64,000 nt of DNA from Sulfurimonas sp. RIFOXYD12_FULL_33_39. GTDB lineage: Bacteria; Campylobacterota; Campylobacteria; Campylobacterales; Sulfurimonadaceae. The stretch covers positions 1-64,000 of the forward strand of contig MICF01000002.1 of assembly GCA_001829785.1 (NCBI GenBank), in the 5' to 3' direction. Position 1 is the stretch's first letter. The number at the start of each line of letters is the position of its first letter. This document shows, in pieces, positions 19,424 through 27,951 of this stretch. A program made the translations under genes and the position numbers. The notes beneath the pieces were generated by a model, which made no database searches, had not been told where the DNA came from, and worked only from the letters and a program-made list of their open reading frames with translations.

Positions 19424-19885
19424 CTATCCAACTGCTCCGATACCGTAAAGAGGAGTAGCAGTCATACTAAAATTACTATACTCAAGCACATTGGGAAGTT
19501 TAAAACTTGCCTCCGGTGCTATTTCTAGTTTTTGAGTTTTAATTTCTGATGAAATTTTAACAAAAAATAGCTTTCCAATCGCTTTGATTGGTTGATTTTC
19601 ATTAAAATAAAAAGCATCCGTTGCCAAAAGCGGTATATTTTTTAATATACTCATTGATTTTAAAAATATATACGCAATTTTTATAGCCATAAAGCTACCC
19701 GGACCATTAGCATATAGTAGTTTTTTTATGTCATACTTTTTTGAAAGTTCATCAAATATTTTCGGTAACACATCGGAGCTTTTTTCTTGACTTGTGATAA
19801 TTTCTATCAACAAATTATCTTTATATACTCCGACTTGAATCGGTAAAGAGAGCGTAATAAAAACTAAGTCAACGCTCTTATGCAT
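19424..19885 (-). CDS. tsaB: TsaB-like protein (t6A tRNA modification)
   Basis: Probable TsaB, the inactive-ASKHA partner that supports TsaD in making threonylcarbamoyladenosine in tRNA. Seen: [16 protein letters not shown] (the usual D-T-S strand, here altered), and [20 protein letters not shown], which matches the family's GPGSFTGLR motif. At 153 residues it is much shorter than E. coli TsaB (about 230), with the C-terminal half mostly gone. This short form is, from memory, usual in Campylobacterota. It overlaps lpxC and lies next to thrB. Confidence 0.8.
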   Translation of the reverse strand: MHKSVDLVFITLSLPIQVGVYKDNLLIEIITSQEKSSDVLPKIFDELSKKYDIKKLLYANGPGSFMAIKIAYIFLKSMSILKNIPLLATDAFYFNENQPIKAIGKLFFVKISSEIKTQKLEIAPEASFKLPNVLEYSNFSMTATPLYGIGAVG

Positions 19886-20762
19886 ATGCTTTTTCTAACT
19901 CTTTTGTTTTCTCACCAACAAGTTCTATAACTTCATAGCTTTGAGCATCTTTTAAGAGTTCTATTGTTAATTTATGGTTAAGGTCATGACTTCCAGCCAT
20001 TGCTTCATAATTACCGACAAAATTCATTCCGATTAATGCCATGTCACCGATTGCATCTAATATTTTATGTCTTACAAACTCATCAGGAAACCTAAGTCCT
20101 TCAGGATTTAGAACTTTTTTCTCGTCTAAAACTATAGCATTTTCCAATGAACCGCCAAGAGCTAGACCTTTTGAACGCAGATATTGAACTTCATGTAAAA
20201 AACCAAAAGTTCTAGCACGTGAAATCTCATCCTTGTAGCTTTGTTTAGAAAAGTTAAGAACATAATCTTGTTTTTGTATAACAGGATGTGGAAATTTAAT
20301 AGTAAAGTTGTATTGTAAATCTGTAGATGGAGATAGTTTTACATACTTCTCTCCCTCTTGAACAATAATATCTTTTTTAATTCGCATAACTTTCTTCGGT
20401 GCATCCAATTCTCTTACTCCTGCTTCATCTAAAAGCATACAAAAACTAGCACTGCTTCCATCCATCACTGGAACCTCATCTGCATCGACTATTATTCTAA
20501 GATTATCTATTCCATAGGCATAAATAGCAGATAACATATGTTCTATCGTAGATATTACATAGCCGTCCTTACCTATAACCGTAGCCATTCTTGTATCAAC
20601 AACATTTTGAGGAATAAGAGGAATAGCAACATCCACGTCACTTCTATAAAATATCAGACCGCTGTTAGACTCTAAAGGCTCCAATCGTAATTTGACTGCC
20701 GAGCCTTTATGAAGTCCTATCCCCACTAGTTCTACCGCTTTTTTTATTGTTGTTTGATACAT
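19878..20762 (-). CDS. lpxC: UDP-3-O-acyl-N-acetylglucosamine deacetylase LpxC
   Basis: Zinc deacetylase that catalyses the committed step of lipid A synthesis. The zinc ligands are in [17 protein letters not shown] and [15 protein letters not shown]. The acidic catalytic motif [11 protein letters not shown] and the late histidine in [11 protein letters not shown] are also present. The 294 residues are normal. It starts one base after the M23 peptidase stop. A Gram-negative envelope follows from its presence. Confidence 0.96.
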   Translation of the reverse strand: MYQTTIKKAVELVGIGLHKGSAVKLRLEPLESNSGLIFYRSDVDVAIPLIPQNVVDTRMATVIGKDGYVISTIEHMLSAIYAYGIDNLRIIVDADEVPVMDGSSASFCMLLDEAGVRELDAPKKVMRIKKDIIVQEGEKYVKLSPSTDLQYNFTIKFPHPVIQKQDYVLNFSKQSYKDEISRARTFGFLHEVQYLRSKGLALGGSLENAIVLDEKKVLNPEGLRFPDEFVRHKILDAIGDMALIGMNFVGNYEAMAGSHDLNHKLTIELLKDAQSYEVIELVGEKTKELEKAYA

Positions 20763-20763
20763 T

Positions 20764-22131
20764 TTATCCCCTGTCTATAATCTCTTTGGCACTCTTTATT
20801 ACATCTGCTATATTTAACTTCATCCACTCTGTATCCATCCACTCTGCAGGACGAACTTCAATACCTTGAACTAAAACTCCAAAGTGTAAGTGGTCACCCA
20901 TGGCATAGCCGCTTTTACCTGTATTTGCAATGTTTGCACCGGCTTTTACATTTTCATCAACACTAACGTTAATTGTCGAGCAGTGACCATATAGAGTATA
21001 TAATCCCAATCCATGATGGAGTATAGGCATATTTCCATACAACCCATTATATCCTGCAAAAACAACTTTTCCACCATTTTGCGGTTTTATTTCCGCCATC
21101 GCATTGCTAGCTAAATCCAAGCCTAAATGGTACGATTCACTAACGTCTTTTCCATCATACGAATAAATTCTGTGGTCTCCAAAATGAGCAACAACGGCAG
21201 CATTTTTTAGAGGATACATCTCATTTATACTAAAGTCAATAACTGATTCATCTGAAACTTTAGATGTAATTTCATGAATTAGTTTTTCATTTTTTTCTCT
21301 TATCTTTTCGTTTATAATCTTAAACTGCTCTATAGAATCGGTAACACCGTTTGTTTCAGCAAATTCATCAGACAATTCGGCAATCTTGCCTTTTAAAAAT
21401 TTATCGTCTAATTTTATATTTGAAGTTTTATACTTTTTATCTGTCAAATAAAGAGGTATATAACCTTGCGCAATATTTTGTGCATAATCTTCAGCAACAA
21501 TAACCGCTTTAAAATTTTCCTCTTTAATAGGCCAAGCTAACAAAGCGATGTAGTAACCTTTTTTATAAAAAGGCTGTGCTATAAATTTTTTGTCAAAACT
21601 TGTTTGAATATAGAAATTTTTTAAATTTTCATCTTCTAGTTTAAAAATTACAAGCGCAGAGCCTCCTCTGGTTATCTTATATGAGTTTGCAATAACATTT
21701 AAGTATGGTCTTTTTTTATCTATTATTAATTTAAACTCGCTTTTAGCAATATTTCCTTTAAAAAAATCCCATTTACTAACATCATGAGCTTCAACAACTA
21801 TGGTAATCTCTTTTTCTTTCATAATATAAGCACTCTTCGGCGGTTCGACTTTCGCATGAACGGAGAGTTGCGGAGTTATAAACTGCTCATTATGCAAAAC
21901 AACCTCTTGTGTTTCACTCTTTAGAGTAATTTTATACGATTTCAATCCGCTGTTATCGCTAATTGAAACATCAAGAGGGTCTTTTAAATTCCAATAACCG
22001 CTATTGTTAATCGATATCTCAGGAGCATTTCTCTCAAACATTTTAGAGTTATATACATAGATAACCGCACCTACAATTATTGCAAGCAAAAGCATCAGAC
22101 CTAATTGGGACTCATTTTTTCTTCTTTTCAA
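20764..22131 (-). CDS. Membrane-anchored M23 (LytM) zinc endopeptidase
   Basis: Peptidoglycan endopeptidase with one N-terminal membrane helix (about 11-27), a long beta-rich periplasmic region and a C-terminal M23 domain. Active-site motifs are intact: HLGLDLAS (HxxxD), LYTLYGHC, and GDHLHFGV (HxH). The middle region contains Ig-like or sandwich repeats ([31 protein letters not shown]). Relatives in Helicobacter shape the cell by trimming peptide cross-links, but I cannot match it to one Csd protein. It lies one base after the DHH gene and next to lpxC. Confidence 0.88.
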   Translation of the reverse strand: MKRRKNESQLGLMLLLAIIVGAVIYVYNSKMFERNAPEISINNSGYWNLKDPLDVSISDNSGLKSYKITLKSETQEVVLHNEQFITPQLSVHAKVEPPKSAYIMKEKEITIVVEAHDVSKWDFFKGNIAKSEFKLIIDKKRPYLNVIANSYKITRGGSALVIFKLEDENLKNFYIQTSFDKKFIAQPFYKKGYYIALLAWPIKEENFKAVIVAEDYAQNIAQGYIPLYLTDKKYKTSNIKLDDKFLKGKIAELSDEFAETNGVTDSIEQFKIINEKIREKNEKLIHEITSKVSDESVIDFSINEMYPLKNAAVVAHFGDHRIYSYDGKDVSESYHLGLDLASNAMAEIKPQNGGKVVFAGYNGLYGNMPILHHGLGLYTLYGHCSTINVSVDENVKAGANIANTGKSGYAMGDHLHFGVLVQGIEVRPAEWMDTEWMKLNIADVIKSAKEIIDRG

Positions 22132-22132
22132 A

Positions 22133-23071
22133 CTAAATTTCCTTTTTTATTAAATTTAATACTCTTTTTTTAGCATCATGTAAAAGCACAAAGCTCTCTA
22201 TGTTGAAACCGGCTCTATTTTTATGACCTCCGCCTCCAAGTTGCATGGCTATTTTACAAACATTTACATCACTGTTTGAACGAAGAGAACCTTTAATCGT
22301 AAAATCGCTATTTTGTTTTAATAACAAAGACACTTCTACATAAGGAAGATAAAGAGCCTCCTCAAGAGCCGCTTTACAATCATTTTCCAATGCACCAGAT
22401 GACTTCATATCTTCATCACTTACACAAAAAATTGCGACTCTAGCATCGCATTCTAAAAATATATTTTTAAGCATAATTGCTTTTAATCTAAGTGCTGCGA
22501 GAGAGATGCTTTTTGCTATATTTTTATTACAAAGTTGAAAATCAGCACCGTTTTCTATTAACTCTTTAGCCAAAGCAAATGTCGTGCCATCGACATTTTG
22601 CGATAAAAACATATCTGAATCCTCTAATAATCCGGCATACAATGCAGTTGCCATTTTTTTATTTATTTTTACGCTATTAGCTTTAAAAAATTCATACACT
22701 ACTTGCGTCGTGCTTATGAAGTTAGTCTGAATTAAATTTACATCTCCGTAATTGTCGTTACTCTCATGATGGTCTATATTTATCAGCTCACACTCTATCT
22801 CAATACCTAAGCGTTTTTTATCGGCACAATCTAGCGATATAGCCAAATCAGCAGAACTAGGAAATGAAGTTTTTATCTTTTCAAACCATGGTATAAACGA
22901 TAACTTCTTCTCTATATATTGTGTCTTGCAAAACCATGAAACTTTTTTATGATTTTGTAGCAAAAAACTATACATTGCACTGGCACCACCGATAGAATCT
23001 GCATCGGGATTAATATGCGATATAACTACAATATGCTTGGCTTTGTCTATTTTATTTAATATTTCACTCAA
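22133..23071 (-). CDS. DHH/DHHA1 phosphoesterase, NrnA-like
   Basis: Manganese-dependent phosphoesterase of the NrnA class, which degrades nanoRNA, pAp or cyclic dinucleotide products. The DHH part has SHINPDADSIGG, SLDCADK and NIDHHESND. The DHHA1 part ends in MQLGGGGHKNRAGF, the nucleotide-binding GGGH. The 312 residues match NrnA. The best start is a TTG at 23071, because no ATG lies before the first motif and no strong ribosome site is visible. Substrate choice within the family cannot be read from the sequence. Confidence 0.87.
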   Translation of the reverse strand: MSEILNKIDKAKHIVVISHINPDADSIGGASAMYSFLLQNHKKVSWFCKTQYIEKKLSFIPWFEKIKTSFPSSADLAISLDCADKKRLGIEIECELINIDHHESNDNYGDVNLIQTNFISTTQVVYEFFKANSVKINKKMATALYAGLLEDSDMFLSQNVDGTTFALAKELIENGADFQLCNKNIAKSISLAALRLKAIMLKNIFLECDARVAIFCVSDEDMKSSGALENDCKAALEEALYLPYVEVSLLLKQNSDFTIKGSLRSNSDVNVCKIAMQLGGGGHKNRAGFNIESFVLLHDAKKRVLNLIKKEI

Positions 23072-23098
23072 TCTATTTATCTTTTTTGTGATTATATA

Positions 23099-24151
23099 CT
23101 ACTTCTTATTCATTTTGTAAACATAAGCCAAAACTTCGGCAACAGCGGCAAAAAGCTCATTTGGTATCGGCTTATCCAAATCAACCTGAGCATATAAACT
23201 TCTAGCAAGCGGAGGATTTTGCACTACATGTACTCCGTTCTCACGAGCTATTTTTTTAATCTGCAATGCTATATTATCCATCCCTTTCGCTACTACTATA
23301 GGAGCATGGGACTTCTCTTCATCATATTTTATTGCAACTGCATAGTGAGTCGGGTTTGTTATAACAACGTCTGCACTAGGAATAGCCGCCATCATTCTTT
23401 TTCTTGAAGCTTGCATCTGAATCTGTCTTATTTTAGCTTTTACAAGAGGGTCTCCATCCATATTTTTCATCTCATCCTTAATCTCTTGCTTGCTCATTTT
23501 AAGACCGTCAAAATACTGTTTTCTTACAATTACAATATCTACAATCGCAAATATAAAAATAATAAAAAGCATCACAAACGCTATAATTAAAACTTTATCT
23601 TTTAACCACTCCATCTGATCGCCCAAACCAAACATGGCAACCGTCGGAAGTTCTTTTATAAATATAAAGAAAAAAACAAATCCGACACCTAGTGTAATAA
23701 AAGATTTAAAAGTAACTTTTACTCCTTCTATAATTTTTTTCATAGAAAAAAGATTTGCTATTCCCTTTATCGGGTCTATTTTTTTTAAATCGGGAGTAAT
23801 TGATTTTGTCGTAAATAAAAAGCCAAACTGCGCTAAAGCCGCTATGATACCTGCTATTGCAACTGAAATTGATAAAGGCATAATAATAAGAAGAAGCTCT
23901 TTTATTGATACTATTGCTATCTCAACCATTAATTCCCTATCAATGGGAACACCGACAAGCGAAAAGTAGTATTTTGATAAAGATACGACGTGAGAACGCA
24001 TATATGGAAAAAGAAGTAAAAAAGCCAAAATTGCGACAAATAGGGTTATAACACCTGAAGTGTCTTGAGATTTTGGAACATTGCCCTCTTTTCTGGCATC
24101 CTCTATCTTCTTGGAGGTAGGTTCTTCTGTTTTTTCTGCATCATCAGCCAT
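23099..24151 (-). CDS. flhB: Flagellar export apparatus protein FlhB
   Basis: Inner-membrane component of the flagellar type III export gate that switches substrate class. The N-terminus KTEEPTSKKIEDARKEGNVPKS is diagnostic. Four membrane helices lie between about 30 and 215. The cytoplasmic domain holds the self-cleaving NPTH at VVITNPTHYAVAIKY. The 350 residues are normal. A perfect AGGAGG ribosome site (24162-24157) sits 5 bases before the ATG, the strongest I saw in this run. It lies 37 bases after nadC. Confidence 0.96.
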   Translation of the reverse strand: MADDAEKTEEPTSKKIEDARKEGNVPKSQDTSGVITLFVAILAFLLLFPYMRSHVVSLSKYYFSLVGVPIDRELMVEIAIVSIKELLLIIMPLSISVAIAGIIAALAQFGFLFTTKSITPDLKKIDPIKGIANLFSMKKIIEGVKVTFKSFITLGVGFVFFFIFIKELPTVAMFGLGDQMEWLKDKVLIIAFVMLFIIFIFAIVDIVIVRKQYFDGLKMSKQEIKDEMKNMDGDPLVKAKIRQIQMQASRKRMMAAIPSADVVITNPTHYAVAIKYDEEKSHAPIVVAKGMDNIALQIKKIARENGVHVVQNPPLARSLYAQVDLDKPIPNELFAAVAEVLAYVYKMNKK

Positions 24152-24188
24152 TAGAACCTCCTATAAGAATATAAAATTATTAAAAATA

Positions 24189-25004
24189 TCAATCTATTTT
24201 CATAGACAAATCTATCCAGTTTGCTTGATGAATTAGCGAACCGCTACTAATTGCATCTACTCCTGTTTTGGCATAAGACTCTATAGTCTCAAGCGATATA
24301 TTTCCGCTTGCTTCTAAAAGCACATGTGAAAAGTTATCATCTCTGTATTTTACAACTTCAACTATCTCATCAGGCGTCATATTATCGCACATAACGATAT
24401 CCGCGCCTGAAGCAAAAGCCTCTTTTGCTATATGAAATGTTTCTGCCTCGACTTCTATTTTAGTTGTAAATGGAATCTTTTTTCTAGCTTTTTTTATATA
24501 CTCTTTTAAATTTTCTATCGTTTTTAAGTGTGTATCTTTAAGCATCAAAGAATCGTCTAAGCCCATTCTGTGATTTACCGCTCCACCGCACCTAGTTGCA
24601 TATTTTTCAAAAACTCTAAGCTGCGGTCTTGTTTTTCTGGTGTCCAAAAGTTTGGTACCGTATGGTCTGATAATATCTACATATTTTCTAGTAAGCGTTG
24701 CTATTGAGCTTGCATGTAAAAGCATATTTAAAAGAGTTCGCTCAATTTTTAAAATTACATGTGAAGTTCCGCTGATATTTGCCAAAACATCACCCTTTAA
24801 AAATTCCTCTCCATCATGCAGATTCCAGCTAATTTCAAAATCCTCAAGTTTAGCCAGAACATTTATATACTCTACTCCTGCTATAACTCCGTCACTCTTT
24901 GTTATTATTCTAGCACTTGCACTTACACTTGGTTCAACCAAAGCATACAAGTCTCCTCGACCAACATCTTCTGCAAGAGCAGCTTTTATAAATTCTTCCA
25001 TCAT
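24189..25004 (-). CDS. nadC: Nicotinate-nucleotide diphosphorylase (carboxylating)
   Basis: Converts quinolinate and PRPP to nicotinate mononucleotide in NAD synthesis. Seen: LAEDVGRGDLYALV, LLDTRKTRPQLRVFEKYATRCGGAVNHRMGLDDSLMLKD and SGNISLETIESYA. The frame is open to 25040, but I choose the ATG at 25004, which forms an ATGA overlap with the nadA stop and gives 271 residues, the family length. The longer start would overlap nadA by 40 bases. Coupling to nadA fits the pathway. Confidence 0.94.
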   Translation of the reverse strand: MMEEFIKAALAEDVGRGDLYALVEPSVSASARIITKSDGVIAGVEYINVLAKLEDFEISWNLHDGEEFLKGDVLANISGTSHVILKIERTLLNMLLHASSIATLTRKYVDIIRPYGTKLLDTRKTRPQLRVFEKYATRCGGAVNHRMGLDDSLMLKDTHLKTIENLKEYIKKARKKIPFTTKIEVEAETFHIAKEAFASGADIVMCDNMTPDEIVEVVKYRDDNFSHVLLEASGNISLETIESYAKTGVDAISSGSLIHQANWIDLSMKID

Positions 25005-25999
25005 AGTGCCAACATTCGCTCTAACGCGATTTTTGCCCATTTTTGAGTTTTTTCATCTACATGTATCTCGTTTAGCGCTTTACCCTCGTCAATTGATTTT
25101 AATATATCATACAAATCCTGCAGAGTCGTCTCGTTCATTGTCGGACACTCCGGCTTTGTTGAAGAGAGAACATAGGTGTTTTTAGAACGAAGTCTATTTA
25201 CGAGATTGAACTCCGTTCCGACTGCTACTTTTTGATCTTCGTCCAACTCTTTAATATATTTGATTATCTGTGAAGTAGAACCGACAAAATCAGCTGCATT
25301 ACAGATAGCAGGATCACACTCCGGATGAACAACTATCAAAATCCCAGGGTATTTTTTACGGTAAAAGTTTATATCATCAACCGAAAAAAGTTGATGTACG
25401 GAACAAAAACCGTTAAAGCAGATAATATCTGCGTCCGCAGGGTTTGTCCCATCACCGATAACACAAGATTTAAGCCCCATCTGGTTTGCTATATTCTGCC
25501 CTAAACATCTATCGGGGACAAACAAAATCTTTTTTCCCTCTTTAAGTGCAGTCGTTATGATTTTTTTAGCATTAGAACTTGTACAAACCATACCGCCCAT
25601 CTCGCCTACTTTTGCTTTAACATCGGCATTTGAATTTATATATGTTATCGGTAGTATATTTTCATTTGGTATTCCTGCATCATTTAATGCTTTGACTGAA
25701 GCATCAAACTGCATACCGTCTATCATCGTAGCCATCGCACAACATGCCGCTTTTGGCATAACGACTCTTTTGTTTGGTGATAAAACTTTCACGCTCTGCC
25801 CCATAAATCCGACACCGCAAAAAACTACAAACTCTGAATTATCATCTCTTGTTTTAATTGCAAGCTCAAGAGAATCACCCGTAATATCGCCCATCTCAAA
25901 AACTTCGTCTCTTTGGTAAAAATGTGCAACAACAGTTACACTTAATTTCTTTTTATATTCGTTAATTTTCTCTTTTAACTCTTTAGCTGTAAGTTGCAA
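25001..25999 (-). CDS. nadA: Quinolinate synthase A
   Basis: Iron-sulfur enzyme that condenses iminoaspartate with dihydroxyacetone phosphate to quinolinate. The N-terminal VVAHFYQRDEVFEMGDITGDSL, CGVGFMGQSVKVLSP, and the later cysteines in MVCTSSNAKK, VVHPECDPAICNAADFVGS and STKPECPTMNETTL are characteristic of the [4Fe-4S] form. The start is a TTG (25999), 6 bases after AAGGA; no ATG is available. It leads the long minus-strand run that continues through nadC and flhB. Confidence 0.95.
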   Translation of the reverse strand: MQLTAKELKEKINEYKKKLSVTVVAHFYQRDEVFEMGDITGDSLELAIKTRDDNSEFVVFCGVGFMGQSVKVLSPNKRVVMPKAACCAMATMIDGMQFDASVKALNDAGIPNENILPITYINSNADVKAKVGEMGGMVCTSSNAKKIITTALKEGKKILFVPDRCLGQNIANQMGLKSCVIGDGTNPADADIICFNGFCSVHQLFSVDDINFYRKKYPGILIVVHPECDPAICNAADFVGSTSQIIKYIKELDEDQKVAVGTEFNLVNRLRSKNTYVLSSTKPECPTMNETTLQDLYDILKSIDEGKALNEIHVDEKTQKWAKIALERMLAL

Positions 26000-26116
26000 A
26001 AAATATCCTTATTAATAGTTGCGCTATTATAGCAAAAATAATATTTGTCACATAAATTTTATATGCTTATAATCATATCTAAAGTAAAATTGCGCAAATA
26101 CTTTACAAGGCAATTA

Positions 26117-26731
26117 ATGGATTTCTTATTTAACACAAATGCTCAATTTTTTATTGCTGCATATTTAGTCGGCGGTATTCCGTTTGGTCTGTTATTAGCT
26201 AAAAAGTTTGCAGGTGTAGATGTAAAGGCAAGCGGTTCTGGCAGTATCGGTGCTACAAATGTTTTAAGAGTCGTTAAAGAGACAAATCCATCTTTGGCAA
26301 AAAAACTAGGAGCCGCAACTTTAGCGCTTGATGCTATAAAAGGCGTCTTAGTATTGGCAGTTGCATATTTTGCAGGAGTCAGCGAAGCCACACTTTGGGG
26401 GATATCTGTTTTAGCCGTAATAGGCCACTGTTTTAGTCCATACCTTAATTTTGAAGGCGGAAAAGGTGTTGCTACGGGAATGGGTGTCATGATGTTTATG
26501 CTTCCTTATGAAACTCTTATAGCACTTGTAGTCTGGGCTTTGGGCGCAAAATTTATAAGAATTTCATCACTATCTTCGCTTACGGCTCTTAGTGCACTTA
26601 TTATTGCCAGTTTTATAATTCATCCGGATATGGCTCACTCTCCTGTTATGATTATCGGATTTATACTTTTTTATAAACATATTCCAAATATTATTCGTCT
26701 TTTTAACGGACAAGAAAAAAGAGTAGTATGA
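26117..26731 (+). CDS. plsY: Acyl-phosphate glycerol-3-phosphate acyltransferase PlsY
   Basis: Integral membrane enzyme that makes lysophosphatidic acid from acyl-phosphate. It has the three family motifs: GSGSIGATNVLR, the FEGGKGVATGMG loop, and the C-terminal FYKHIPNIIRL. About five membrane helices are predicted. The frame opens at a TTG at 26045, but the ATG at 26117, 6 bases after AAGG, gives the normal 204 residues starting MDFLFNTNAQFF. folB follows with a 4-base overlap. Confidence 0.93.
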   Translation: MDFLFNTNAQFFIAAYLVGGIPFGLLLAKKFAGVDVKASGSGSIGATNVLRVVKETNPSLAKKLGAATLALDAIKGVLVLAVAYFAGVSEATLWGISVLAVIGHCFSPYLNFEGGKGVATGMGVMMFMLPYETLIALVVWALGAKFIRISSLSSLTALSALIIASFIIHPDMAHSPVMIIGFILFYKHIPNIIRLFNGQEKRVV

Positions 26732-27057
26732 CAATTCATATAGAGGAGTTAAAATTCAGATGTATTATAGGAATTTTAGATTTTGAAAGAGTAACTCCAC
26801 AAGATGTAATTATTGACATGTATATAGAGTATGATTATAAAAAAAACTTCATAAATTATGCAGATATTGTTGAAATTACTAAGGAAATTATGATAAAAAG
26901 TGAGTTTTCACTCATAGAAGAGGCTATAAAAAGCATAAATTTAAAGTTAATTAAAGAATACAACTCTATAAAAAGCATCAATTTAAAGATAACAAAACCA
27001 TCAATTTTACCCGACTGCAAGGTAAGTGTAAGCGATTATCAAAAAGTCGAATCTTAA
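26728..27057 (+). CDS. folB: Dihydroneopterin aldolase-like protein FolB
   Basis: Small T-fold protein, probably dihydroneopterin aldolase, producing the substrate of FolK. The 109 residues have IHIEELKFRCIIGILDFERVTPQDVIIDMYIEYD, the standard start of FolB, and FSLIEEAIKSINLKLI with the catalytic-region glutamate. The C-terminus ITKPSILPDCKVSVS is slightly divergent from the usual kP.a. motif. It overlaps plsY by 4 bases. Sequence match is moderate, so an epimerase-type or other T-fold role is not excluded. Confidence 0.82.
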   Translation: MTIHIEELKFRCIIGILDFERVTPQDVIIDMYIEYDYKKNFINYADIVEITKEIMIKSEFSLIEEAIKSINLKLIKEYNSIKSINLKITKPSILPDCKVSVSDYQKVES

Positions 27058-27114
27058 TTATAAGTTAAAATTTTATTAAAAAAAATTGAAATTTTCTTTA
27101 AAGTTTCCTAAAAT

Positions 27115-27120
27115 TATGAT
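27115..27120 (+). promoter_or_regulatory. Candidate -10 for the HsrA-like regulator
   Basis: TATGAT lies 37 bases before the ATG at 27158, preceded by T-rich sequence containing CTTTAAAG about 20 bases upstream. HsrA proteins are known to bind TTTAAG-like sequences, so the CTTTAAAG could be an autoregulatory site. That link is inference from memory. Confidence 0.4.
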
Positions 27121-27157
27121 ATCATTCCGCCAAATATTCACTTATAGGACATAATTT

Positions 27158-27832
27158 ATGCGTATTCTTATTATAGAAGATGAAGTTACACTAAACAAAA
27201 TGCTTGCAGAGGGACTAAAGGAGTTTGGTTACCAAAGTGATGTAGTAGAGACTCTTAAAGACGGAGAGTATTACTTAGATATTCGCAACTATGACTTAGT
27301 GTTAATGGACTGGATGCTTCCGGATGGAAATAGTATTGATATCATAGGTGATATTAAAACACGTACTCCAAAAACTGTTGTAGTAGTTTTATCTGCAAGA
27401 GATGATAACGAGAGTGAAATTGAAGCTCTTAGAAGCGGCGCTGACGACTATATCAGAAAACCTTTTGATTTTGATGTTTTAGTTGCTCGTCTTGATGCTC
27501 GTCTTCGTTTTGGCGGTAGCAATATTATTGAAATCGAAGATTTAATAATTAATCCTGAAGAAGAAAAAATTACTTATAAAGAACAAGAGATAGAGCTAAA
27601 AGGCAAACCTTTTGAAGTTCTTACTCATCTAGCTCGCCACCGTGATCAAATCGTATCAAAAGAGCAACTGCTTGACGCAATCTGGGAAGAACCTGAGCTT
27701 GTTACGCCAAACGTAATCGAAGTTGCAATCAATCAGATTAGACAAAAAATGGATAAACCTCTAAATATTACTACTATCGAGACTGTTCGCCGCCGTGGCT
27801 ACCGTTTCTGCTTTCCAAAAGAGATAAATTAA
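27158..27832 (+). CDS. hsrA: OmpR-type response regulator, HsrA/CosR orthologue with intact receiver
   Basis: The DNA-binding half (KGKPFEVLTHLARHRDQIV ... TPNVIEVAINQIRQKMDKPL ... TVRRRGYRFCFPK) is nearly identical, from memory, to H. pylori HsrA (HP1043), an essential redox and growth regulator. C. jejuni CosR is the counterpart. Those proteins have degenerate receivers that are not phosphorylated. Here the receiver keeps the acid pocket Glu7/Asp8, the acceptor Asp51 (DLVLMDWMLPDG), Ser79 and Lys101. The gene lies 100 bases after folB. It is followed by a strong hairpin and then a histidine kinase, which may be its partner. Confidence 0.9.
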   Translation: MRILIIEDEVTLNKMLAEGLKEFGYQSDVVETLKDGEYYLDIRNYDLVLMDWMLPDGNSIDIIGDIKTRTPKTVVVVLSARDDNESEIEALRSGADDYIRKPFDFDVLVARLDARLRFGGSNIIEIEDLIINPEEEKITYKEQEIELKGKPFEVLTHLARHRDQIVSKEQLLDAIWEEPELVTPNVIEVAINQIRQKMDKPLNITTIETVRRRGYRFCFPKEIN

Positions 27833-27837
27833 TTTTT

Positions 27838-27868
27838 AATGCGAAAAGGAGTCTCTCCTTTTTGCATT
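27838..27868 (+). terminator. 14-bp stem-loop after hsrA
   Basis: The arms 27838-27851 and 27855-27868 pair over 14 bases with one G-T wobble around a TCT triloop. It begins 6 bases after the hsrA stop, and the 3' arm ends in TTTTTGCATT. This is the most stable hairpin I noticed outside the tRNAs. It probably ends or attenuates the hsrA transcript, although no long T-run follows the stem. Confidence 0.7.
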
Positions 27869-27912
27869 GCTAAATACTGCAATCTCCTCAATTACTCTTT
27901 ATCTAAATTAGC

Positions 27913-27918
27913 TATAAT
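27913..27918 (+). promoter_or_regulatory. -10 element for the histidine kinase gene
   Basis: TATAAT preceded by GC (GCTATAATTG) lies 33 bases upstream of the kinase ATG and downstream of the hsrA hairpin. No -35 is evident. It would let the kinase be transcribed separately from hsrA. Confidence 0.55.
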
Positions 27919-27951
27919 TGCAATCCATTAGTTTAACATGTAGGTAAAGAA

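Noticed and set aside
25005..25040. Longer start for nadC at 25040.
   Set aside because: It overlaps nadA by 40 bases; the ATGA overlap at 25004 gives the family length.
26045..26116. TTG start for plsY adding 24 residues.
   Set aside because: The added residues are not membrane-like, have no counterpart in the family and lie in the promoter region; AAGG before the ATG at 26117 is better.
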